This document shows positions 9,077-18,016 of a DNA stretch of 51,181 nt, in pieces. The DNA is from Verrucomicrobiota bacterium (GTDB lineage: Bacteria; Verrucomicrobiota; Verrucomicrobiia; Limisphaerales; Pedosphaeraceae), in the NCBI GenBank assembly GCA_021325145.1, contig JAJPHR010000069.1, forward strand, positions 1 through 51,181, written 5' to 3'. Made by a program: the position numbers and the translations under genes. The first letter of the stretch is position 1; every line of letters starts with the position of its first letter. Below the pieces are notes generated by a model. The model had not been told where the DNA came from. It did not search any database and saw only the letters and a list, made by a program, of their open reading frames with translations.

Positions 9077-9610
9077 ATGAAACAAGCAATTCGTAACGCA
9101 GTATTGGCCGCTCTCCTCGTGATGGCGGCGACTCTGACACAGGTTGCCCGCGCTCAAGACTTGAAGGCCGAGGCAGAGCAGGCTATTAGCACCTTCAAAG
9201 CAAAGGACCCGACGCTGCAGACGTTCTTCGACAGTTCGGTTGGCTACGCGGTCTTTCCCAATGTAACCAAGGGCGGCCTGATCGTCGGCGGCGCGCACGG
9301 AGACGGGTTAGTATTCGAGCGCGGCAGAGTCATTGGAAAAGCCACGCTGACGCAGGCCAGCATTGGCGCCCAGGCGGGCGGGACAACGTACTCGGAATTG
9401 ATCTTCTTCCAGACTCCGGATGCGCTCCAGGCCTTCAAGGAAGGCAAGTTTCAGATGAGCGCTGACGTCACCGCCGTGGCGGCAGCCGAGGGAGTGGCGA
9501 AGACGGCCAGGTATCAGGAAGGGGTCGCGGTGTTCACGCTGCCCAAGAAAGGGTTGATGGCGCAAGCGTCGGTGGGAGGACAGAAATTCAGATTCCAACC
9601 GCTGCAGTAA
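9077..9610 (+). CDS. SYLF-domain (Ysc84-like) lipid-binding protein
   Basis: This is a 177-residue exported protein of the SYLF/DUF500 family, whose eukaryotic members bind phosphoinositides. Residues 1-26 are a signal peptide (AALLVMAATLTQVARAQ). The body has the family pattern: FDSSVGYAVFPNVTKGGLIVGGAHGDG, ASIGAQAGGTTYSELIFF and a C-terminal GVAVFTLPKKGLMAQASVGGQKF. ATG 9077 is chosen because AAGGA lies 8 bases upstream and it gives a clean signal peptide. The 265 bases between this gene and the PIN/TRAM gene show nothing else. Confidence 0.85.
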   Translation: MKQAIRNAVLAALLVMAATLTQVARAQDLKAEAEQAISTFKAKDPTLQTFFDSSVGYAVFPNVTKGGLIVGGAHGDGLVFERGRVIGKATLTQASIGAQAGGTTYSELIFFQTPDALQAFKEGKFQMSADVTAVAAAEGVAKTARYQEGVAVFTLPKKGLMAQASVGGQKFRFQPLQ

Positions 9611-9777
9611 AGCATTGTCGAGCCACGCGGCGATACCAGTGAACCTGTTTGCTGGCGGCCGGTGAGTCGCGTACGGGTTGGCCCGCTGCAACTGCTCGGC
9701 GCCGCGTACACCGGTGGTTCAGGCTGCTCTTTGGCGTTGTTGCCATGTACCGTCAATCGACCCACATCTGGTATTAA

Positions 9778-9806
9778 TTGCACAAATGTGGGCTTTGGGC
9801 TAAACT
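9778..9806 (+). promoter_or_regulatory. Candidate sigma-70 promoter of the toxin-antitoxin pair
   Basis: TTGCAC at 9778-9783 and TAAACT at 9801-9806 are separated by 17 bases, 20 bases before the antitoxin ATG. The match to the consensus is fair and the position fits. The rest of the 9611-9825 gap shows nothing recognisable. Confidence 0.4.
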
Positions 9807-9825
9807 TGTGAGAACAGAATAGCCT

Positions 9826-10077
9826 ATGAGCCGCATATCCATTGACGTAACCGACGACGAGCACAAAAAGCTGAAAGCCATGGCTGCACTCCGCGGAAAG
9901 TCGATTAAGGACTACGTGCTCGAACGGACCTTGGGTACCGATAAGACCGACGATGCCGATCTTAGAGCACTTGAAGAGCTTCTGGATGATCGCATCCGGG
10001 CCGTTGAAGCCGGAGCCGTCAGCCGGCGGACTGCCACGACAGTGTTCGCGGAAGCTACTCGCAAGCACGCCAAGTAA
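9826..10077 (+). CDS. Antitoxin, ParD/RHH-like
   Basis: This is an 83-residue protein with a ribbon-helix-helix-like N-terminus (MSRISIDVTDDEHKKLKAMAALRGKS, then IKDYVLERTL) and an acidic, helical C-terminal half, the usual layout of a small antitoxin that binds DNA through its N-terminus and the toxin through its C-terminus. The ParE-like gene begins one base after its stop codon, the standard antitoxin-first order. A near-consensus promoter sits just upstream. Autoregulation by the antitoxin is expected from the family but no operator was defined. Confidence 0.75.
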   Translation: MSRISIDVTDDEHKKLKAMAALRGKSIKDYVLERTLGTDKTDDADLRALEELLDDRIRAVEAGAVSRRTATTVFAEATRKHAK

Positions 10078-10078
10078 G

Positions 10079-10390
10079 ATGCCCAATTACGAATTGGCCG
10101 AGGCTGCGGAGGCGGACCTAAAAAGCATCGCCCTTTACACCATCTCAAAGTGGGGACCCAAACAGGCGGCCCGTTATGGAGCCATTTTGGAGGCCCATTT
10201 CGAGGCGATCGGAAAAGGGAAAGCGAGGACGCGCACTTTCCTTCAACGCAGACCCGAATTACGCGTATCCCGGATCGAACGCCATTACGTATTCCATTTG
10301 GACCGAGAAAAGCAGTCCCCGATTATCCTCGCCGTGTTCCATGAAAGCATGGATCTCATGCGCCGGCTTCGTGCCCGACTAGGAGATTGA
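10079..10390 (+). CDS. Toxin, ParE/RelE superfamily
   Basis: This 103-residue protein has the ParE-type plan: N-terminal EAAEADLKSIALYTISKWGPKQAARYG helices, then LRVSRIERHYVFHLD and IILAVFHESMDLMRRL strands with the terminal helix. The pattern matches the plasmid stabilisation/ParE family, whose characterised members poison DNA gyrase. The ATG at 10079 (AAGTAAGATG context) starts one base after the antitoxin stop. An open frame extends back into the antitoxin gene from 9953, but the family length and the gene junction favour 10079. Confidence 0.8.
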   Translation: MPNYELAEAAEADLKSIALYTISKWGPKQAARYGAILEAHFEAIGKGKARTRTFLQRRPELRVSRIERHYVFHLDREKQSPIILAVFHESMDLMRRLRARLGD

Positions 10391-10524
10391 CGCTTGAAAA
10401 CTGGGCGGGTGTGCTCCCCAAAACCAACCGCATCGCTACGGCTTAGCAAGGCCGCAACCAAAAGCGGAGATCGTGAGGATTTTTACGGCCAGTGGATATT
10501 TCATGGTTGTTCTTCCCATGCAAA

Positions 10525-11642
10525 TCACTTCTCCTTTTTTGCCGGATGGGCTTCCAGTTTGGCGACGGCTTGTTTGAGCTTGCCTTGCACGGCGGGATTC
10601 TCAGTCAACGCCCCGGCTTGAAATGCGGGATACAGTTTGTCCCAGATGGCGTTCATTTCGCCCTGGAAGTTGTTGGAGTCGGCGGTGATGGCGATTACGA
10701 CATCCTTATCGGGGATGACGACGCAGAGTTGGCCGCCAGCGCCGTCGCCGCGAAAAGCATTGTGGGTGCAACGCCAGAACTGAAAGCCGTAGCCTTGCTG
10801 CCAGTCGATGCCGATGTTGCGGTGGGATTCCTGGTCGTTCGGCACTTGTTTGCTGGTGGCTTGTTCGACCCATTTTTGCGGGACCAATTGCTTTCCATTC
10901 CAGTTCCCCTTCTGCAAGTAAAGCTGGCCGAACTTGGCGATGTCTTCGGTGCAGAGTTTCAGGCCGTAGCCGCCGAGGGAATTGCCCTCGGGGCTGGTTC
11001 CCCATTCGGGATTTTCAATTCCCAACGGCTCGAACAATCGCGGCTTGAGAAATTCCAGCGTGGTCTGGCCGGTCACCTTGGTGACGATGGCCGAGAGAGT
11101 GTAGCTGCCCATGGTGTTATATTGGAAATGGGTGCCGGGCGCGTGCGGCACGGGATGGGCCAGGAACTGCTTTACCGACGGCCCGTTGACGGCTTTGGGC
11201 TCGGTGTCATGGCCACAAGTCATGGTGAGCAGATCGCGCACTTTCATGGCCTTGAGGTTGTCGGAAACTTCGGCCGGCGCGTCGGCGGGAAGAACTTCAG
11301 CACGGGATCGTCCAGGCTTAATTTGCCATCTGCGATTGCCAGTCCAACGGCAGTGGAATTGAAACTCTTGCTGAGCGAAGCCAGCACGTGCGGTTTGTCC
11401 GCCGCCTCCGGTTTCCACCAACCCTCGGCAATCACCTTGCCATGCCGCACGATCATGAAGCTGTGCAGCGTGTTGATCTGATCCTCCGCATCGACGAAAT
11501 CGCAAATGGCCTGGGAGGAAATGCCCTGGGCCTCCGGCGTGCTGCGCGGCAATGGCTGGGTGGCCGCGCGCGCGCGCGGGAGCGCGGGGAGAACAATTGC
11601 GATGATCAATGCTGGAAGAAGGGATCGGTTTTTCATGCTCAT
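10525..11642 (-). pseudogene. Serine hydrolase (beta-lactamase class C family), frameshifted
   Basis: Two overlapping frames together make one complete secreted serine hydrolase. The first, from ATG 11642, gives a signal peptide (ALIIAIVLPALPRARA) and the catalytic SxxK motif SLSK, and runs to KFFP. The rest (DAPAEVSDNL…DLLTMTCGH…YNTMGSYTLSAIV…GQLCVVIPDKDVVIAITADS) is in another frame. Frames join cleanly if one G is restored near 11286 (CCGCC would be CCGGCC), so this is a one-base deletion or a sequencing error. An alternative start at 11649 is in the wrong frame for the N-terminus. The YxN motif YNT and the downstream region are otherwise intact, suggesting a recent event. Confidence 0.8.
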
Positions 11643-11834
11643 GCGCCATGGTTAGCGGCGAGTGGTGCGGGTGTCAAATGGGAACGGGGGGATGCCAACC
11701 GCGTGCTGGCGGCATCTGTGGGGACGGGATGCCATGAGGCGCGGGCGGCATATCCGGCAGACTCCTCCGAAACCGAGAAGGAAAAGACGCCAGCGAATGT
11801 TTGATTTAACCGCAAAATCGGAGCATCATTAGTT

Positions 11835-12068
11835 ATGCAATTTGTGACCATTTTTCGAGCCTTCAATCCGATCGACGCGCAACTGACGCGCGCGCGTCTC
11901 GAAGCCGCCGAATTTCATCCGGTCGTCCTGAATGAACTTTCCGCGCTGAGCACCGACGGTTACGCCCTGGCAGCAGGCGGGATCCTGGTGAAGGTGCCCG
12001 AGGACGAAGCGGAGGAGGCGCGGGAGTTTCTGGCTTCCGGGAACACGACCAACGATGAAAACAAGTAA
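11835..12068 (+). CDS. DUF2007 family small protein
   Basis: This 77-residue protein starts MQFVTIFRAFNPIDAQLTRA and contains GYALAAGGILVKVPEDEAEEAREFL, the pattern of the DUF2007 family (an alpha-beta fold called a putative signal-transducing domain). It carries no signal peptide or membrane segment. Its last 14 bases overlap the start of the FAD-linked oxidase, so the two are probably translated together. Function is unknown. Confidence 0.75.
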   Translation: MQFVTIFRAFNPIDAQLTRARLEAAEFHPVVLNELSALSTDGYALAAGGILVKVPEDEAEEAREFLASGNTTNDENK

Positions 12069-13437
12069 ACTGAAAACCCTGGCGAAGCTGGAACGCGTGC
12101 TGCCCGCAGGCGAGGCGAGTTTCGATCTCGCGGTGCGGCAGCAGCATGCGGGTGATAAATGGTTCGCCAGCCATTTGCCGGACGCGGTCGCGCTGCCGCG
12201 CAGCACGCGTTCGGTTTCCGCCTTGCTTAAGTTCGCGCAGGCGCATCGCATCCCGGTGACGGCGCGCGGCGCCGGTTTTGGATATGTGGGAGGGTGCGTC
12301 CCTTCCCACGGCGGAATCGCGCTCTCACTCGCGCGGATGAATCGCATCCTGGAAATCAACGCCGGTGATTTCGTGGCGGTGGTGCAGCCCGGCGTGATCA
12401 CACAGCAACTTCAGGAAGCGGTGGAGCAACGTGGGCTTTTCTATCCGCCTGATCCGGCGAGCCGCGCGGATTGTTCGCTGGGCGGGAACATCGCCACCAA
12501 TGCCGGCGGCCCGCGCTGCCTCAAGTACGGCGTGACGCGCGATTATGTGCTGGGGCTGGAGGTCGTGCTTGCGGACGGGTCAGTGGTGCGGATGGGAAGC
12601 CGCACGCACAAGAACAAGACCGGTTTCGACTTTGCGCGGCTGTTTGTTGGTTCCGAGGGGTTGCTGGGAGTCGTCACGGAAGCCACGTTGAAGCTCCTTC
12701 CCCTGCCCCCTTTCCGCGCGTGTCTGGCGATTGGCTTCCCGGCGATGAAATCCGCCATCCGCACGATTCACGCCATCCTGCGCGCCGGATTTCTCCCGTG
12801 CGCGCTCGAAGTCGCGGACGCCTTCACCCTGGCGGCGGCGCGCAAACGAACCGGCAGCCAGCGGCTCAGCGGGTGCCAGGCGCATCTGATTGTCGAATTG
12901 GACGGGCAGGAAGCGTCCGTTCGCAGTGAAGTGCGCGCGCTCCAGAAACTCGTCGACGCAGAACGGCCATTGTTTACCGAACGGGGTTATGGCAACGCCC
13001 AGTGCGAAGCCATCTGGCAAATCCGGCGGGAATTTTCCTACTCCCTGCGCGACACCGGCCTGACGAAGCTCAATCAGGACATCGTGGTGCCGCGCAGCCG
13101 GCTGGAGGAGTTGTTTCGTTTCGCCACCCGTTTGCAGAAGAAGCATGGCTTGCAGATCGCGTGCTTCGGACACGCCGGCGACGGGAACATCCACTTCAAC
13201 ATCATGGTGGACCTTTCCCAGCCGAAGTCATCCGAGCGGTCGCATGCCGCTTTGGACGAACTTTTTAAGCAGGTGCTCGCCTGGCAGGGGGTAATTACCG
13301 GCGAACATGGCATCGGCATTGCGAGATTGCCGTGGTGGCCGCTGGCGGCTTCGCCTGAACTGCGGGCGTTGCATCAATCGGTCAAACACGCTCTCGACCC
13401 GCGGGGAATTCTCAATCCGGGCAAATTCGTGCAATAA
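12055..13437 (+). CDS. FAD-linked oxidase (GlcD/D-lactate dehydrogenase-like)
   Basis: This is a 460-residue flavoprotein that probably oxidises a 2-hydroxy acid such as glycolate or D-lactate. The FAD-binding-4 (VAO-type) domain at about 40-215 has LPRSTRSVSALLKFAQ, VTARGAGFGYVGGC, CSLGGNIATNAGGPRCLKYG and VGSEGLLGVVTEATLKLLP. The C-terminal FAD-oxidase domain has FGHAGDGNIHFNIM and GEHGIGIARLPW. No Fe-S or GlcE/GlcF partner is adjacent, so this is a stand-alone member or its partner is elsewhere. The substrate cannot be read from sequence. Confidence 0.87.
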   Translation: MKTSKLKTLAKLERVLPAGEASFDLAVRQQHAGDKWFASHLPDAVALPRSTRSVSALLKFAQAHRIPVTARGAGFGYVGGCVPSHGGIALSLARMNRILEINAGDFVAVVQPGVITQQLQEAVEQRGLFYPPDPASRADCSLGGNIATNAGGPRCLKYGVTRDYVLGLEVVLADGSVVRMGSRTHKNKTGFDFARLFVGSEGLLGVVTEATLKLLPLPPFRACLAIGFPAMKSAIRTIHAILRAGFLPCALEVADAFTLAAARKRTGSQRLSGCQAHLIVELDGQEASVRSEVRALQKLVDAERPLFTERGYGNAQCEAIWQIRREFSYSLRDTGLTKLNQDIVVPRSRLEELFRFATRLQKKHGLQIACFGHAGDGNIHFNIMVDLSQPKSSERSHAALDELFKQVLAWQGVITGEHGIGIARLPWWPLAASPELRALHQSVKHALDPRGILNPGKFVQ

Positions 13438-13474
13438 AAAACCATCGTTCCCACGGATTCCGCGGGAACGATGG
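13436..13474 (-). terminator. Rho-independent terminator of the RRM gene
   Basis: An 11-base perfect stem, CCATCGTTCCC at 13442-13452 and GGGAACGATGG at 13464-13474, with a loop that can itself pair (CGG att CCG). On the minus strand it is followed by six U (13441-13436). It lies 20 bases past the stop of the RRM gene and may also help end the convergent oxidase transcript. Confidence 0.85.
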
Positions 13475-13494
13475 CTGAAAATTTGGGCTGTCGC

Positions 13495-13848
13495 TTAACG
13501 ACGATCGCGATAACCGCCACGGCGATCTCCACCGCCGCCGCCACCGCCACGGCCGCCGCCACCATAACCGCCGCCACCACCGCCGCCCGACGGACGCTCT
13601 TCACGCGGACGCGCCTCATTGACGGTCAACGCGCGGCCTTGAAACTCCTTCCCATGGAATTGGGAAATGGCCGCGTCGGCTTCGGTCTGAGACCCCATTT
13701 CGACGAATGCGAAACCACGCGAACGGCCAGTCGCGCGATCCTGCATGATGTTTACTGCGATGACAGTGCCTGCGGTGGCAAAATAATCCTGCAGATCATT
13801 TTCCGTGGCACTAAACGGGAGATTCCCCACGAACAATTTGGTCGCCAT
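13495..13848 (-). CDS. RRM-domain RNA-binding protein with Gly/Arg tail
   Basis: This is a 117-residue single-RRM protein. RNP2 is LFVGNLPF (residues 5-12) and RNP1 is RGFAFVEM (about 44-51), both complete. After residue 85 the tail is almost all Gly, with Tyr, Arg and Asp. The design matches the small glycine-rich RNA-binding proteins of cyanobacteria and other bacteria, several of them cold-induced. It has its own terminator. The 230-base region upstream is AT-richer than its surroundings and contains minus-strand promoter-like hexamers (TATAAG at 13993-13998 with TTTACT 15 bases further upstream), leaving a leader of about 140 bases. Confidence 0.88.
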   Translation of the reverse strand: MATKLFVGNLPFSATENDLQDYFATAGTVIAVNIMQDRATGRSRGFAFVEMGSQTEADAAISQFHGKEFQGRALTVNEARPREERPSGGGGGGGYGGGGRGGGGGGGDRRGGYRDRR

Positions 13849-14078
13849 TAGCTTGATACTTTCGTTTTATCCGCCGCAATGCATTGGTGAACGTTCCTGT
13901 TGTTAGGTTTCAAACTGTCATCGCTCACAGAGCACTTTCCTGACAATTTCCGGATCACTAAGCGATAGCTATCGGACGGGTGCCAAATTAACCTTATAAA
14001 GTTCCCCTAGACAAGTAAATAATTTGTGCTAGGACTGGGGAGTAAAGCACCCCCTTCTTGCCTCAATAAACACACCAT

Positions 14079-14789
14079 TCAGGCTGCTTCTGCTGTAAAA
14101 CCTTGCACGAGAACGACGAATTCCCCTTTCAAATGTCGCTTTTTGACCACTTCCAGCAATTGGGCGGGGGTGCCCGCGACATATTCTTCAAATTTCTTGG
14201 TCAATTCCCGCGCCAACACCACCTGCCGATCCGGAACAATTTCAGTTAACTCCGTTAACAGCTTCTCCACCCGGTAGGGCGATTCGTACAAAACCAGCGT
14301 CCCGGCAAATTGTTTTAACGCCTCCAATTGTCGTCGTCGCTGCCCCGATTTGTGAGGCAGGAACCCAATGAAATGAAACTCATCCGTGGGCAGCCCGCTG
14401 GCCGTCAACCCGGCCACCAGTGCGCACGGCCCCGGCACCGACTCCACGCGTAACCCCGCCACGCGCGCCGCCCGAACCACGCGTTCACCCGGATCACTGA
14501 TGCCCGGTGAGCCGGCGTCCGTCACCAGCGCGACCTTCTCACCCCGTTGGAGGCGCTCGAGAATTTCCTCGCTGCGTTTGGCCTCGTTGAACTGGAAGTA
14601 ACTCACCATCGGCTTGCTGATGCCGAAGTGCTTCAAAAGCTGGCCCGTCCGCCGGGTGTCTTCCGCCGCCACGACATCGCATTCCCGCAGCGTGCGCAAC
14701 GCGCGCAAGGTGATGTCCTCGAGGTTCCCAATGGGCGTCGCCACAAGGTAAAGCGTGCTCGGCGTCAACGGCGGCAAATCCATGCCCAT
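14079..14789 (-). CDS. rsmI: 16S rRNA (cytidine(1402)-2'-O)-methyltransferase
   Basis: RsmI methylates the 2'-O of C1402 in 16S rRNA using SAM. The 236-residue product has the tetrapyrrole-methylase fold with strong RsmI motifs: TLYLVATPIGNLEDITLRALRTL at the N-terminus, VAAEDTRRTGQLL, VALVTDAGSPGISDPG, VPGPCALVAGLTASGLPTDEF and LYESPYRVEKLL. Start 14789 (Met-Gly-Met) or 14783 fits the family; the open frame extends to 14849 but adds a basic head that is not typical. It ends 230 bases upstream of the RRM gene and is divergent to the TPR gene. Confidence 0.92.
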   Translation of the reverse strand: MGMDLPPLTPSTLYLVATPIGNLEDITLRALRTLRECDVVAAEDTRRTGQLLKHFGISKPMVSYFQFNEAKRSEEILERLQRGEKVALVTDAGSPGISDPGERVVRAARVAGLRVESVPGPCALVAGLTASGLPTDEFHFIGFLPHKSGQRRRQLEALKQFAGTLVLYESPYRVEKLLTELTEIVPDRQVVLARELTKKFEEYVAGTPAQLLEVVKKRHLKGEFVVLVQGFTAEAA

Positions 14790-14896
14790 ACTTACCCGCA
14801 GTGCTGCGCTGCGGCAACCAAGTTTTAGTTTTGGTTTTCTCCCTTGCATCCTTCATCCCATTCCATACGCTTTGTTATACAACCGCAGTCCAAGTC

Positions 14897-17443
14897 ATGC
14901 CCACCACGATCAATGGAATCGGCACTCGCTATTACGGCAGTAGTAGCGTCCAAGTGCGCCTGGACGTCTGCCAGTCCTGCCGGCGATCCTCCCAACTGAA
15001 GTCTTACGACACGCGGCTGTGGTTTGTGGTCGTGTTCATCCCGGTCATTCCCCTGGGTCGCAAGCGCATTCTGGACTATTGCCCGCTTTGCACGCGGCAT
15101 CATGTCGTGCCGCTTGCTCAATGGGAGCAGATCAAGCAAAAGAACATCACCGAGGCCATGGCTGGCATGCAAGCCAATCCCCAGGACGCCAAAGCAGCCG
15201 TCAAATTGCACAGCGCGCTCGTTGCCTTCGGCCAGACCGCCGAAGCCGCCAAGGTCGCGCAATTGATGAAGGACCGTTTTTCGCGCGACGCCGAAACGCT
15301 CGTGTATCTCGGCAGCAGTGCGCAATATTATGGCCGCAACGCCGAAGCCGTTCCCTTCTTCGAGCAGGCGTTGCAAATCAATCCGGATCTACCCGAAGCC
15401 AAAGTGGCGGTCGCATTGAACCTGATCAACCAGCAGCGCCTCGACGAGGCCCGCAAGTTGTTGCAATTCCTTGAAGCTCCGGGCAATACCCAGGCGCCGG
15501 GCGCATTGTTTGCCCTCGCCATGGGTTATCAAAGAACGAATCGCCACAATGATGCCCTGGGCCTGTTCACGCTGCTTGCCGAGCGCTTCCCAAAACTAGC
15601 AAAAGACAGGGCCTTTCGGAAGGCCTTCAAGAAATCCGAGGCTGCTGCGGGCGTTCGTGAGTCGAAGCTTCCCCCGCGTTCGATCAATTGGAAAGGTCTG
15701 CTCGCTGTGGGTGGCAGCACGGTTTTTCTCCTGCTGGTCCTGTTCGGCGCGAATTATTTGGCCGCGCAGCATCGCACGCTTTACGTCGTCAGCGGCCTGT
15801 CCAAACCAGCCGTCGTCGAAATTCCCGGAGTCGGCAAGGTCACGGTCACTTCCCGCCACGAAGTGCGCATGACCGTTCCGGAAGGTGATTACCAAGCCGT
15901 TGTAACCGGCGCCACCAACCAAAACATCAATGTCAAAATCCACTCCACCTTCTGGGGGCGATGGTTCGACAAGCCCGCGTTCATCATCAATGTGGCCGGA
16001 TCGAGTCTGTTGATCGTGGAAACGGTCACGTACAGCGCCAATCAAACTCCGGGCGGCGGTTTCACATTCCGTTACAGCGAACCTTTCCTTGCCCTCGCAC
16101 AAGTGGATTATCCCTTCCAGCAATTCCCCGACAGCATTGACTTGCCCAGCCACTCATCCATCGTTGACAAACGCCGCGTCAGCCTCTTCAGCCATCCAAC
16201 CAGCCAGGCGTTCTTCGCCTTGGTGAACCTCAAGCGCCTTCCTGAAGCCCTGCAATTGGCTGAATGGCATCTGCGGCTGCATCCCGAGGACATGGAATTG
16301 GCGCCCTATTATCTCTATTTCGGCCAACTCGCCAACCGGAGTGCCCAGGTCAAGGCCTTTTTCGCCGAAGGCGTGAAACGCCGGCCGGTCGAAATCGAGT
16401 GGCACCGCTCGTACCAGCAGGCGAGCTCGGGTGGACGTGACGCAAACGCCGCCATCGCGGCGGAGTACGATGCCTTGCTGCAAGCTGATCCCGAAAACTC
16501 GTCGCTGCTCTATTTGCGGGCCAGGCTGTACCCCGGCAAACAACAAGCCACTCCCCTTTACGAACGCGCCATAGCGCGCGATCCGTCAAATTGTTTCGCC
16601 GAATTCGCGCTGGGCCACATTCATGCCGGCTCCGGGGACTGGCCTCAAGCCATGCAACACCTGGCTGCCGCCGCGCGCCTTCAGCCCACCAACAGCCTTT
16701 TCCGAGCCGCACTTTTCGAGGCGCGCATGGGTTTGCGGGATTATGACTCGCTCGAAACGGAATTGCGCGCCACTCTTGCGAAAGAGCCGCTGGACCATCT
16801 TAGCCTGCTCGAAATCAGTGAAGTGTTCGCGGCCCAAAATAAAACCGAAGCGTGGGAAAAGCTCAATGCCGCCACGCGGCAACAACTGCAAGGCTCCAGG
16901 GGTGATACTGTCGAAGGGTGGCTGACTGATCTGCAAGCACATTATCTTTATGCCGCAGGCCAATTCGATTCACTCGAAAACCTTGGTGTCAACAAGAAGC
17001 TCTCACGCCATCCTCCCCGGAATTTTCAAGCCCTGATCGAACTGGGCCGGCTGTCGGAAGCCGCCGAACTCCTCAACGCCCAACCAGCCGGTCAACGTGA
17101 TCCGTTTGACGTCCTGGCTTTGAGTGTTGCCTGGCATGCAGCCGGTGACGAATCTCAATCGCTTGCCACGCGGAATCAAGCCGTTGCACTATTGGGAGCC
17201 GGCCGCTCAGATTTCGTTGCTGCTTCGGAGCTGCTGCAACGAACTGAGGCCGCATCCCCCGCCGAGATTATGGACGTCTCAATCACTCCCCAGGAAACTG
17301 CTCTGCTGCTCATCGCCGTGGCACAGAAATTTCCCGCTCGCGCCCCCGAGTTTCTTGCTGCCGCCCGTCCTTTGAACGCGTCCCGCCAATTTCCTTATCA
17401 CCTTATCAACCGCTTGACGGCCCCGCAAACCCAGCATCCTTAG
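14897..17443 (+). CDS. Zinc-ribbon and TPR membrane protein
   Basis: This is an 848-residue protein of unknown role. Near the N-terminus, CQSC (about 25-28) and YCPLC (about 57-61) form a likely zinc ribbon, with a hydrophobic stretch (LWFVVVFIPVIPLG) between. TPR-like helices follow at about 80-235 (ETLVYLGSSAQYYGRNAEAVPFFEQALQINPDLPEA). A membrane segment is at about 265-290 (GLLAVGGSTVFLLLVLFGANYL). The region after it has beta-rich sequence, then more TPR-like repeats from about 450 to the end. ATG 14897 is preferred over the 14801 frame opening because the latter overlaps rsmI. The topology suggests a cytoplasmic zinc-ribbon head and an exported TPR tail. Confidence 0.72.
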   Translation: MPTTINGIGTRYYGSSSVQVRLDVCQSCRRSSQLKSYDTRLWFVVVFIPVIPLGRKRILDYCPLCTRHHVVPLAQWEQIKQKNITEAMAGMQANPQDAKAAVKLHSALVAFGQTAEAAKVAQLMKDRFSRDAETLVYLGSSAQYYGRNAEAVPFFEQALQINPDLPEAKVAVALNLINQQRLDEARKLLQFLEAPGNTQAPGALFALAMGYQRTNRHNDALGLFTLLAERFPKLAKDRAFRKAFKKSEAAAGVRESKLPPRSINWKGLLAVGGSTVFLLLVLFGANYLAAQHRTLYVVSGLSKPAVVEIPGVGKVTVTSRHEVRMTVPEGDYQAVVTGATNQNINVKIHSTFWGRWFDKPAFIINVAGSSLLIVETVTYSANQTPGGGFTFRYSEPFLALAQVDYPFQQFPDSIDLPSHSSIVDKRRVSLFSHPTSQAFFALVNLKRLPEALQLAEWHLRLHPEDMELAPYYLYFGQLANRSAQVKAFFAEGVKRRPVEIEWHRSYQQASSGGRDANAAIAAEYDALLQADPENSSLLYLRARLYPGKQQATPLYERAIARDPSNCFAEFALGHIHAGSGDWPQAMQHLAAAARLQPTNSLFRAALFEARMGLRDYDSLETELRATLAKEPLDHLSLLEISEVFAAQNKTEAWEKLNAATRQQLQGSRGDTVEGWLTDLQAHYLYAAGQFDSLENLGVNKKLSRHPPRNFQALIELGRLSEAAELLNAQPAGQRDPFDVLALSVAWHAAGDESQSLATRNQAVALLGAGRSDFVAASELLQRTEAASPAEIMDVSITPQETALLLIAVAQKFPARAPEFLAAARPLNASRQFPYHLINRLTAPQTQHP

Positions 17444-17474
17444 TTCGATGTTTCCGGACAAGAGTGCGCGGGCT

Positions 17475-18005
17475 TCATGTGTCTTTCCGCTCTCCTGTTC
17501 CTGTAATACCGCTCCTTTCGCGAATCGCTTCAACGAATCTCTCGGGGTTATCCGGTGTCACTACCACGGTTCTATCCGTGAATTTAAGCACCACCGATCG
17601 CTTCGGATCCGTGGCGAACGCGCGATACTTCCTCAGTTTTCGGTTCCAATACCATCCCACAATCGCGAACAGACCGCCGTCGCCCGCTAGACGTATTGAC
17701 CGCCTCATTGCACCCGAATCCACCGTAGCAGACTTCAACAAATCGAGGCTCAAATGCGTGGACCAACCGAGTCGCTCGATCTCAATTTCCCCGTTCCCAA
17801 TTCTATAACCGCGCACCGCAAAAAAAGCCGTGGCTCCCATCACTAATAGTGGTCCCAGGATCAAACTCAGCCTCACAACCACAGGCATCTGTGCCGGTCG
17901 CGCAATCCCGGCCAGAACCAGGGCTATGGCCATCACTGCCACCAGCCCCGTGACTATTTTCACCGATCTGCCCCAGGGAGCGTTGAACGTGTTCTCCGCA
18001 TTCAT
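17475..18005 (-). CDS. PH-like domain membrane protein
   Basis: This is a 176-residue protein with two N-terminal hydrophobic segments (VTGLVAVMAIALVLAGIA and LILGPLLVMGATAFFAV), then a beta-rich domain (IGNGEIEIERLGW…ATDPKRSVVLKFTDRTVVVTPDNPERFVEAI) typical of bacterial PH-like domains of the DUF/PH_10 type. ATG 18005 has GAGG nine bases upstream. ATG 18014 and GTG 18020 (which would overlap the upstream stop as GTGA) are alternatives. It is the last gene of the SPFH/RHH operon, and the pairing of SPFH with a PH-like protein suggests a shared membrane role. Confidence 0.7.
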   Translation of the reverse strand: MNAENTFNAPWGRSVKIVTGLVAVMAIALVLAGIARPAQMPVVVRLSLILGPLLVMGATAFFAVRGYRIGNGEIEIERLGWSTHLSLDLLKSATVDSGAMRRSIRLAGDGGLFAIVGWYWNRKLRKYRAFATDPKRSVVLKFTDRTVVVTPDNPERFVEAIRERSGITGTGERKDT

Positions 18006-18016
18006 AAACCTCATCC

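Noticed and set aside
9611..9777. A possible degraded gene between the SYLF gene and the toxin-antitoxin pair
   Set aside because: A short open stretch exists but no recognisable protein motif, start signal or family length supports it.
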